A DNA stretch of 11,627 nt from Burkholderiales bacterium (GTDB lineage: Bacteria > Pseudomonadota > Gammaproteobacteria > Burkholderiales > Burkholderiaceae_F). Positions within the stretch are counted from its first letter, which is position 1. Each line of letters begins with the position of its first letter. The position numbers and the translations under genes were made by a program. Location: contig JAHEDN010000040.1 of the NCBI GenBank assembly GCA_024641225.1, positions 1-11,627 of the forward strand. Reading direction: 5' to 3'. The notes under the pieces are model-generated. The model had not been told where the DNA came from. It was given only the letters and a program-made list of their open reading frames with translations, and did no database searches. This document shows, one piece after another, positions 6,504-11,627 of this stretch.

Positions 6504-7619
6504 ATGAACGAATCGGCGAATATCGCGACGATCGTCGTGCTGGGCGGCTTTGCGCTTGCCTTCGTGTTCGGCTTCGTCGCCGCGCGCGCCAACTTCTGCA
6601 CGATGGGTGCGCTCGCCGACATCGTGAACATGGGCCACTGGGGCCGGATGCGGATGTGGCTGCTGGCGATCGCGGTGGCGATCATCGGCGCCAGCCTTCT
6701 GCACGGCACGGGGCTGGTCGACCTGAGCCAGTCCATTTACCAGAGGCCGCGGCTGAACTGGGTGTCGGCGATCGTCGGCGGCGCGCTGTTCGGCGTCGGC
6801 ATGACGCTGGCCGGCGGCTGCGCGAACCGCAACCTGCTGCGCATCGGCGCCGGCAGCCTCCGCTCGGTGGTGGTGTTCGCGTTCGTCGGCATCTCGGCGT
6901 ACATGACCATCAAGGGGCTGTTCGGCCAGTGGCGGGTCGATTACCTCGACCGCTTCGCGATCGACCTCGCCGCCTACGACTTCAAGGGGCAGGACCTTCC
7001 GTCGCTGCTGGCCGCAAGCACCGGCCTCTCGGCGAAGGCCGCGCTGGCGATCGCGGCGGCGCTCGTCGCCGGCGCCCTGCTGGTGTTCGTCTTCTCCAAC
7101 GCGCGCTTCCGCGACAATCTCGATCAGATCATCGCCGGCATCGTCATCGGCCTGGTCGTGACCGGCGGCTGGTACGTCAGCGGCCATCTCGGGCACGGCG
7201 AGAACGAGCAGCTCGAGATCGTCTACTTCGCCACCAACACGCGCGCGGCGGAGTCGATGAGCTTCGTCGCACCGATGGCCTACACGCTCGAGCTGCTGAT
7301 GCTGTGGACCGACAAGTCGCTCACCATTAGCTTCGGCGTCGCCTCGGCGATGGGCGTGATCCTCGGCAGTTTCGTCTGGGCGCTGCTGCGCAAGTCGTTC
7401 CACGTCGAGGGCTTCGTCTCGGCGGTCGACACGCGCGACCACATCATCGGCGCGACGCTGATGGGCTTCGGCGGCGTCACCGCGCTCGGCTGCACGGTGG
7501 GGCAGGGCATATCGGGCATGTCGACGCTGGCACTGGGCTCGTTCCTCGCGCTCGGTTCGATCATCGCCGGCGCCGTCGCCACGATGAAGTACCTGCTCTG
7601 GCGGGAAGAGAACAGCTAG
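6504..7619 (+). CDS. YeeE/YedE-family sulfur-compound transporter (TsuA-like)
   Basis: The product has 371 aa and is an integral membrane protein with about nine to ten hydrophobic segments. The family imports sulfur species such as thiosulfate (TsuA), and relatives are encoded near bacterial sulfur-oxidation genes. The whole protein has just three cysteines, each in a family-type motif: ARANFCTMGA (C32), LAGGCANRN (C106) and LGCTVGQGISG (C330). These match the three pore cysteines known from Spirochaeta thermophila TsuA. The two halves are pseudo-symmetric, with GGALFGVGMTLAGGC and GATLMGFGGVTALGC as the equivalent stretches. The ATG follows a purine-rich AAGGGAAG (6493-6500), and the gene starts 45 bp after dsrR on the same strand with no terminator between, so it is probably the last gene of the dsr transcript. 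The place after dsrR is where A. vinosum has dsrS, which is absent here. The exact substrate (thiosulfate, persulfide or polysulfide) cannot be read from sequence. Confidence 0.9.
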   Translation: MNESANIATIVVLGGFALAFVFGFVAARANFCTMGALADIVNMGHWGRMRMWLLAIAVAIIGASLLHGTGLVDLSQSIYQRPRLNWVSAIVGGALFGVGMTLAGGCANRNLLRIGAGSLRSVVVFAFVGISAYMTIKGLFGQWRVDYLDRFAIDLAAYDFKGQDLPSLLAASTGLSAKAALAIAAALVAGALLVFVFSNARFRDNLDQIIAGIVIGLVVTGGWYVSGHLGHGENEQLEIVYFATNTRAAESMSFVAPMAYTLELLMLWTDKSLTISFGVASAMGVILGSFVWALLRKSFHVEGFVSAVDTRDHIIGATLMGFGGVTALGCTVGQGISGMSTLALGSFLALGSIIAGAVATMKYLLWREENS

Positions 7620-7674
7620 GTCGGCTGCAGATCTTGATGCGGCCTTCGCAAGGTATGTCGCTGAACACCGGACA

Positions 7675-7698
7675 ATCGGCCGATCGGCCGATCGGGCG
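7675..7698. repeat. Triple tandem octamer forming an 18-bp perfect palindrome
   Basis: Three head-to-tail copies of ATCGGCCG lie at 7675-7682, 7683-7690 and 7691-7698; the last is ATCGGGCG with one mismatch. The first 18 bases (7675-7692) are a perfect palindrome, ATCGGCCGATCGGCCGAT, which can fold as a 7-bp stem with a GATC loop. It lies 55 bp after the transporter stop and 65 bp before the next start. It could be the 3' end hairpin of the dsr transcript (no U-tract follows) or an operator for the 7763 gene. The sequence does not decide between them. Confidence 0.5.
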
Positions 7699-7762
7699 CC
7701 TTGAGCCGGTACCATCTTTCCTGTCGGCGCCCCGCGTGGCGCAGCCTATGTAGTTGTGACCC

Positions 7763-8422
7763 ATGAAACGATTCCTGTTTGCCGCCAGCCTGGTGGCGCT
7801 GCTGCCCGCCGTCGTGATGGCCCAGGGTACCGGCGCGCCGAATACCAAAGCAGACCCCAAGAACAGCAGCACCGGCCGCCCGGTAGAGGACAAGTCGAAG
7901 CGGCTGACGCGCGACGAACTGCGTGCCTGCCTGCTGCTGTCCGACGCCAACAAGGCCGAGGCGATCGCGGTCAAGGACGCCCAGACGGCCTTTTTGAAGG
8001 AGCGCGCCGATCTGCTCGCCGCCAAGGAGGCGCTGAAGAAGCAGAGCGACTGGATTGATGAAGAAAACCGCGCACTGAAGGTGGAGCAGGGCGAGTTGCA
8101 GAAAGCAGAGGAAGCGCTGAAAGAGCAGCTGCCCAAACTGGACAAGGCCGCGGGCGACGCCGCAATCGAGGCCCACAAGGCCAGGGCCAATAGGCTCGAT
8201 GCCAGGATCGACGCCTTGAGCGCTGGCAGAAACAAGTACAACGCCGGCGCGAAGGAGCTGAACGCGAAGACCGACGCCAGCAACGCTGCGATGCGCGAGG
8301 TAAACGCGCGCACGGAAGCCCATCTGGCGAAAGTCGAGGACTGGAAGGCAAACTGCAGCAACAGGTCCTACGACGAGATGGACGAGATCGTCATCCGCCG
8401 GGAAATGAGCAAGAAGCAGTAG
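7763..8422 (+). CDS. Secreted coiled-coil protein of unknown function
   Basis: The product has 219 aa and I do not recognise a named family. A clear Sec signal peptide (residues 1-20, MKRFLF then a hydrophobic core, ending VMAQG) predicts a periplasmic or secreted mature protein. After a low-complexity linker (21-46) come a conserved-looking LTRDELRACLLLSD segment (48-61, C56), a long charged Ala/Lys/Glu/Leu-rich helix from about 62 to 190 that should form a coiled coil, and a C-terminal WKANCSNRSYDEMDEIVIRR block (194-213, C198). The two cysteines are the only ones in the protein and bracket the coiled coil, so a disulfide joining the ends of a helical hairpin is plausible. No good Shine-Dalgarno precedes the ATG. 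A strong hairpin starts right after the stop codon. It is on the same strand as the dsr genes but 143 bp from the transporter and behind a palindromic repeat, so it is probably a separate unit. The gene is real: signal peptide, biased codon positions and a clean terminator agree. Confidence 0.8.
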   Translation: MKRFLFAASLVALLPAVVMAQGTGAPNTKADPKNSSTGRPVEDKSKRLTRDELRACLLLSDANKAEAIAVKDAQTAFLKERADLLAAKEALKKQSDWIDEENRALKVEQGELQKAEEALKEQLPKLDKAAGDAAIEAHKARANRLDARIDALSAGRNKYNAGAKELNAKTDASNAAMREVNARTEAHLAKVEDWKANCSNRSYDEMDEIVIRREMSKKQ

Positions 8423-8458
8423 GCCGTCCGCAAGACATTCGCACGGTCTTGCGACGGC
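8423..8458 (+). terminator. Strong hairpin terminator-like structure after the coiled-coil gene
   Basis: The left arm GCCGTCCGCAAGAC (8423-8436) pairs with the right arm GTCTTGCGACGGC (8446-8458) over 13 base pairs with one bulged C and a 9-nt loop. It begins at the base after the TAG stop (8420-8422). No T-run follows, so it may act as a U-less terminator or as 3'-end protection in GC-rich mRNA. It separates this gene from the ThDP enzyme downstream. Confidence 0.65.
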
Positions 8459-8613
8459 GACGGCCCCAGTGGTCGGCGCCGTTCCGATCCGAACCCGCCC
8501 GTCAGCGAAATCATGGTCCTTGGCCCCGGCTGTGTTCGTGCGCCGGGCGACCATACCCGCGCGGGATCGGAGATACTCCTGCTCGACTTCGAGGCCGCAC
8601 AAGCTGAGCGAAC

Positions 8614-10170
8614 ATGAACGGTGCCGAATCCCTCGTTGCAACGCTTGCCGGCAACGGCGTCGACGTCTGCTTCGCCAACCCCGGCACGTCGGAGATGCAC
8701 TTCGTCGCCGCGCTCGACAAAGTCGCGGACGTGCGTTGCGTGCTGAGCCTTTTCGAAGGCGTGGCGACCGGCGCGGCGGATGGCTACTACCGGATGGCGC
8801 GCAAGCCGGCGGCCACGCTGCTGCACCTTGGGCCGGGGCTTGGCAACGGCATCGCCAACCTGCACAACGCCGGCAAGGCGCGCTCGGGCATCGTCAACAT
8901 CGTCGGCGATCACGCCGTCGCGCACGCAAGGTTCGAATCGCCGCTTCGCTCGGATGTCGAGGGCATCGCGGCGCCGGTGTCGCACTGGGTCAGGACCTCG
9001 CGCGCTTCAATCGATGTTTCGCGCGACGGCGCCGATGCTGTGTCCGCGACGCGCGACCGCGCGCTTGGGCGCATCGCGACGCTGATCCTGCCGGCCGATA
9101 CGGCGTGGGGACCGGGGGGCGAGGTTGCGACCGCGCCGAAGCTGGCTGAGCCGGGTGCGCCGCGGCCCGATGCCGTGCGTGAAGCTGCCCGCGCGCTGAC
9201 CGAACTCGGCCCGCGAGCCGTGCTGCTGCTCGGCGCCGGAGGTGTCGACGGGCGCGCACGCGAAGCGGCTGCGGCGGTTGCCCGCAAGACCGGTTGTCGC
9301 GTGCTGGCCGAGTTCTACAACGCGCGCATGCCGGGCGGGCGCGGGCGGGTGCGCGTCGACCGCTTGCCGTATGCCGTCGACGCGGCGCTGGAAAGACTCG
9401 CCGGCGCCGAGTGCCTGCTGCTCGCCGGCGCGGCCGATCCGATTGCCTTCTTCGCCTATCCAGGCAGGCCGAGCGAGCTGAAGCCCCCCGGCTGCAAGAC
9501 GTTGAACTTGGTCGATGCGCGCGACGACGTGCCCGCCGCACTGGAAGCCTTGCGCGACGAACTCGGCGCAGTGCCTGTGCAGGTGGCGGTGGATCGTCCG
9601 GTCGACGTCGAGGCGCTGCGCAGCGCAGGCGCGCTCAACGCCGAGGTCGTCGGCGACGTGCTGGCCGCGCTGCTCCCCGAGAACGCCATCGTGGTCGACG
9701 AGTCGGTGAGCACCGGCCGCGCGTTCGGCCCCCGCTTTGCCGCCGCAGCGCCGCACGATTCACTCGCGGTGATGGGCGGGGCGATCGGCTTCGGCCTGCC
9801 GGCCGCTCTCGGCGCCGCTCTCGGCGCACCAGGCCGGCCAGTGCTCGCGCTCGAAGGCGACGGCAGTGCCATGTACACCGTGCAGGCGCTGTGGAGCATT
9901 GCGCGCGAGTCGGCTCCGGTGGTGGCGGTGATCTTCGCCAACCGCGCCTACCGCATCCTGCAGGGCGAACTCAAAGGTGTCGGCGCGCAGGTCGGCGGCC
10001 CGAAGGCCGACGCGATGTTGCGGCTGGATCAGCCCGCGCTCGACTGGGTGGCGCTGGCGAAAGGCCACGGCGTGCCCGGCGCACGGGTGGAGAACGCTGA
10101 CCAGTTCGTGCGCGAGGTGCGACGCGCCTTTGCCAGCGGCGGACCGTATCTGATCGAAGCGGTGGTCTGA
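8614..10170 (+). CDS. ThDP-dependent acetolactate-synthase-like / benzoylformate-decarboxylase-like enzyme
   Basis: The product has 518 aa, a complete three-domain ThDP enzyme of the IlvB/MdlC superfamily, probably cytoplasmic. The N-terminal pyrimidine-binding domain has ANPGTSE (21-27) and LFEGVATGAADGYYR (46-60), where E48 is the glutamate that activates ThDP. A middle Rossmann-like domain spans about 185-320. The C-terminal pyrophosphate-binding domain has GGAIGFGLPAALGAALG (388-404), then GDGS (415-418) and N443 (in FANRAY), the D/N pair that holds Mg-diphosphate. At 518 aa it is shorter than bona fide IlvB (about 560-600). No small regulatory subunit gene (ilvN/ilvH) or ilvC is adjacent, so a role in branched-chain amino acid synthesis is doubtful; the substrate is unknown. 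Sulfoacetaldehyde acetyltransferase (Xsc) also belongs here but is longer, so I would not tie this gene to sulfur metabolism. The ATG has only a weak TGAGCG (8605-8610) before it. The 191-bp upstream spacer starts with a hairpin, so the gene probably has its own promoter. Confidence 0.88.
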   Translation: MNGAESLVATLAGNGVDVCFANPGTSEMHFVAALDKVADVRCVLSLFEGVATGAADGYYRMARKPAATLLHLGPGLGNGIANLHNAGKARSGIVNIVGDHAVAHARFESPLRSDVEGIAAPVSHWVRTSRASIDVSRDGADAVSATRDRALGRIATLILPADTAWGPGGEVATAPKLAEPGAPRPDAVREAARALTELGPRAVLLLGAGGVDGRAREAAAAVARKTGCRVLAEFYNARMPGGRGRVRVDRLPYAVDAALERLAGAECLLLAGAADPIAFFAYPGRPSELKPPGCKTLNLVDARDDVPAALEALRDELGAVPVQVAVDRPVDVEALRSAGALNAEVVGDVLAALLPENAIVVDESVSTGRAFGPRFAAAAPHDSLAVMGGAIGFGLPAALGAALGAPGRPVLALEGDGSAMYTVQALWSIARESAPVVAVIFANRAYRILQGELKGVGAQVGGPKADAMLRLDQPALDWVALAKGHGVPGARVENADQFVREVRRAFASGGPYLIEAVV

Positions 10171-10187
10171 CGCGTCGCGCGCAGGAT

Positions 10188-10202
10188 GGCGCAATGCGCG
10201 CC
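10188..10202 (+). terminator. Weak terminator-like hairpin after the ThDP enzyme
   Basis: GGCGC (10188-10192) and GCGCC (10198-10202) form a 5-bp stem with a 5-nt loop, 17 bp after the TGA stop of the ThDP enzyme. An alternative pairing uses GCGCGC at 10177-10182 and 10196-10201. No T-run follows, and in DNA this GC-rich such short stems occur by chance, so support is low. Confidence 0.25.
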
Positions 10203-10429
10203 GATGCTGCGGGGTGACCGACAGGTTGGTTCCGGCGATACCGGTCGCCATCGCTCAACGCGCGAGACGGACCGCGCGAACGCCCGGGCTCGAGATCGAT
10301 CAATCGCCATCAGGCACCCCACCAGCGTTGAGCGCTAGGGATTCTCTGTCCGAGAAACTGTCGCCGAGACGGCCTGCTCGGCACTTGGGGCAGCTGTTCG
10401 CATCGTGCAGTTCAGAAGTGCGGAACAGA

Positions 10430-10552
10430 CTGACAGCGGTCGTTCGCGCAGCTTCGCCCGGACAGCCGGACCCGACCCGTTGCTGCCTTTCAGATTCGCC
10501 GGAAGCAGTCGATGGCAGTGCAGCTGAAAGCGGTCGCTCAACGTGCAGCTTC
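10430..10552. repeat. Pair of degenerate direct repeats in the non-coding spacer
   Basis: Copy A at 10430-10455 starts CTGACAGCGGTCGTTC and ends GCAGCTTC. Copy B at 10524-10552 starts CTGAAAGCGGTCGCTC and ends GCAGCTTC after a 3-nt longer middle. The unit spacing is about 94 bp. Between them lies an inverted partial version: CTGCCTTTCAG around 10483-10493, followed by GCCGGAAGCAGTC around 10498-10510. The AAAGCGGTCG and GCCGGAAGCAG words resemble dispersed intergenic palindromic repeats that I recall from environmental Pseudomonadota. That identification is from memory and unverified. Confidence 0.4.
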
Positions 10553-10641
10553 AGGGGCCGGCGACCGGCAAGCGCAGCCCCGCCGTTGGGCGTCATGGTC
10601 TCGCTGCGCCCCTCACTTGTTGGCCGTTCCAGGCGCTCTGG

Positions 10642-11627
10642 TCACGCCGCGTGGCGGGTCCGCTCTGCCTTGCCGTTCGACGCATCGGTACCGATGTCGA
10701 TCGTCACATGGGCCGCCCGCAGCCGCTCGGCAAGCACATCACCAAGCCCGGTGGCCGGCGTCAGCACACCGCCGCGCGCCGTACCACCCGGGAGCCGTTG
10801 CGCGTCGAGCGCGATACACAGCGCCGCCTCGCAGACGAACTTCAGCGTCGCACGATTCGACGGATCCCCCTGATGTCGGATGAAGCCGCGCACGTTGCGA
10901 CCGTCGGCCGCCTGTGCCAGCAACTCGCTCGTGAACCAACCGGTTGCCATCGTCTTCTCCGATGGACCCTCGCCGGGTTTGGGAAGCACCTTCTTTAACA
11001 GTCCGCGGGTCGGCGCGTGCGCCATCGCGCCCTCGAAGCCGCGCAGGAATCCGTTGACGATCGATGCCTTGACGTGCGCCAGCGGCGGATCGAACCTAGT
11101 GAATTCCTGGTACTCGAAAGCGGGACCATACGGCTCGTTAAATCGCGCAAACAACGCGGCGCTGCGGCGGACTACACGCGTGTTGATCGGTCCCATCACG
11201 AACGGGCCGACCCAGGTGCCGATGTCGTCGTCAATCTGCGCGCCGACCGGATCGCGATTGCGTTCGATCTCCTCGCGCGCGTGGCCGTCGGCGGGATCGA
11301 GCAGGAACGGATCACGGCCGATCTTGACCGCACCGCTTTCGTGCCGGTTGATGTTCGACGCCAGCGTGCCGCCGTTGAAGCCGCCGTACATCTGGTAGTA
11401 GACCTTCACCCGCCGGCACGGCACGCCGAACCGCCGCTGCAATTCGCGCGCGACCAGCATGGCGCCGAGGTCGGACGGCACCGAATCGAAACCGCAGCAC
11501 GGGATGGTGCGCGTGCCGTCGAGCGCGGCCTGCGCCTGGTACCGATCGATCAGCGATCTGACCCACACCGTCTCGCCGGTGATGTCGACATAGTGCGTCT
11601 TCGATCGCACGCAGGCCTCGACGATCC
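10642..11627 (-). CDS. Saccharopine-dehydrogenase-like / trans-acting enoyl reductase family protein, N-terminus missing
   Basis: This minus-strand gene is cut by the right window edge. The frame stays open to base 11627, so the GTG at 11608-11610 is an internal Val (in IVEACVRSKTHYVDITGE), not a start. About 327 residues are visible out of the roughly 390-420 usual for the family; the N-terminal NAD(P)-binding glycine motif is outside the window. Recognisable marks are HYVDITGE, CCGFDSVPSDLG, and a C-terminal GGVLTPATGLGDVLAERLRAA. Despite the saccharopine dehydrogenase name, relatives with this CCGFDSVPSD motif include mycobacterial trans-acting enoyl reductases in lipid synthesis, and many members have no known substrate. 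The gene ends at TGA (complement of 10642-10644) and converges on the ThDP enzyme. A short tail after the last conserved block (about 15 residues, polar) looks like normal variation. Nothing links it to the dsr genes. Confidence 0.88.
   Translation of the reverse strand, partial: IVEACVRSKTHYVDITGETVWVRSLIDRYQAQAALDGTRTIPCCGFDSVPSDLGAMLVARELQRRFGVPCRRVKVYYQMYGGFNGGTLASNINRHESGAVKIGRDPFLLDPADGHAREEIERNRDPVGAQIDDDIGTWVGPFVMGPINTRVVRRSAALFARFNEPYGPAFEYQEFTRFDPPLAHVKASIVNGFLRGFEGAMAHAPTRGLLKKVLPKPGEGPSEKTMATGWFTSELLAQAADGRNVRGFIRHQGDPSNRATLKFVCEAALCIALDAQRLPGGTARGGVLTPATGLGDVLAERLRAAHVTIDIGTDASNGKAERTRHAA

Larger units (their letters stand above)
10171..10641. other. 471-bp non-coding spacer between convergent genes
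   Basis: This spacer lies between the stop codons of the ThDP enzyme (+) and the saccharopine-dehydrogenase-like gene (-). Open frames cross it on both strands, but their translations are Arg/Ser/Pro-rich, lack a ribosome-binding site and show no recognisable domain, so I call no gene. It holds a weak hairpin near 10188-10202, a small inverted repeat GCCGAG/CTCGGC at 10363-10368 and 10377-10382, a pair of degenerate direct repeats (10430-10552), and a short GCCGG/CCGGC hairpin around 10557-10569. Its base composition is slightly less GC-rich than the flanking genes. Confidence 0.6.

Noticed and set aside
4745..7715. Long minus-strand open frames (540 and 613 codons) opposite dsrN, dsrR and the transporter
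   Set aside because: They are low-complexity Arg/Ala/His-rich translations without recognisable motifs, antisense to well-supported genes.
8556..8577. CCCGCGCGGG palindrome and GATACT as operator and -10 box for the ThDP gene
   Set aside because: The palindrome is short and all G/C, and no -35 box lies at proper spacing; too weak to list as a promoter.
8614..10170. Sulfoacetaldehyde acetyltransferase (Xsc) as identity, tempting because of the nearby dsr genes
   Set aside because: Xsc is clearly longer, is usually next to pta or sulfonate genes, and no Xsc-specific stretch is visible; a terminator-like hairpin separates the gene from the sulfur block.
10214..10873. 219-codon + strand open frame after the ThDP gene
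   Set aside because: No ribosome-binding site or domain, Ser/Arg/Pro-rich; its second half is antisense to the saccharopine-dehydrogenase-like gene.
11608..11610. GTG as the start codon of the minus-strand reductase-like gene
   Set aside because: The frame stays open to the window edge, and the codons before it (IVEAC) continue the family's conserved block ahead of THYVDITGE.

Overview
The window is high-GC DNA (G/C at most third codon positions). Gene content and order point to a sulfur-oxidising Pseudomonadota bacterium, most likely betaproteobacterial (Burkholderiales/Rhodocyclales-like); the genus cannot be named from this sequence. About the first 6.5 kb is the distal half of a reverse dissimilatory sulfite reductase (rDsr) operon on the + strand, in the order dsrK(3' end)-L-J-O-P-N-R. 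dsrL lying between dsrK and dsrJ, followed by dsrN and dsrR, is the arrangement of sulfur oxidisers such as Allochromatium vinosum. The genes are tightly packed: dsrJ/dsrO overlap by 4 bp, dsrO/dsrP abut, and dsrP/dsrN are 3 bp apart.

Roles, from family knowledge: DsrK, DsrJ, DsrO and DsrP (with DsrM upstream of the window) form the transmembrane electron-transfer complex that handles DsrC persulfide/trisulfide chemistry. DsrL is the cytoplasmic iron-sulfur flavoprotein that takes electrons from DsrAB to NAD(P)+. DsrN amidates siroheme for DsrAB. DsrR is an A-type-carrier-like protein that affects dsr expression in A. vinosum. Directly after dsrR, 45 bp away and on the same strand, lies a YeeE/YedE-type sulfur transporter whose only three cysteines sit in the positions expected of TsuA-like transporters. 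It probably supplies sulfur substrate to the pathway.

From 7.62 kb on, the link to sulfur metabolism fades. A spacer with a tandem octamer/palindrome (7675-7698) precedes a secreted, coiled-coil protein of unknown function (7763-8422). That gene ends in a strong 13-bp stem hairpin. A stand-alone ThDP-dependent acetolactate-synthase-like enzyme follows (8614-10170), then a 471-bp non-coding spacer between convergent genes with degenerate repeats. Last is the 3' part of a minus-strand saccharopine-dehydrogenase-like / trans-acting enoyl reductase gene (10642-11627), cut by the window edge.

No tRNA, rRNA, CRISPR array, insertion sequence or phage gene was seen. The core is a known system. The points most worth a second look are the cysteine-rich tail on DsrR, the operon-linked YeeE/YedE transporter, the inverted repeat at the dsrP/dsrN junction, the palindromic tandem repeat after the transporter, and the unassigned secreted coiled-coil protein.
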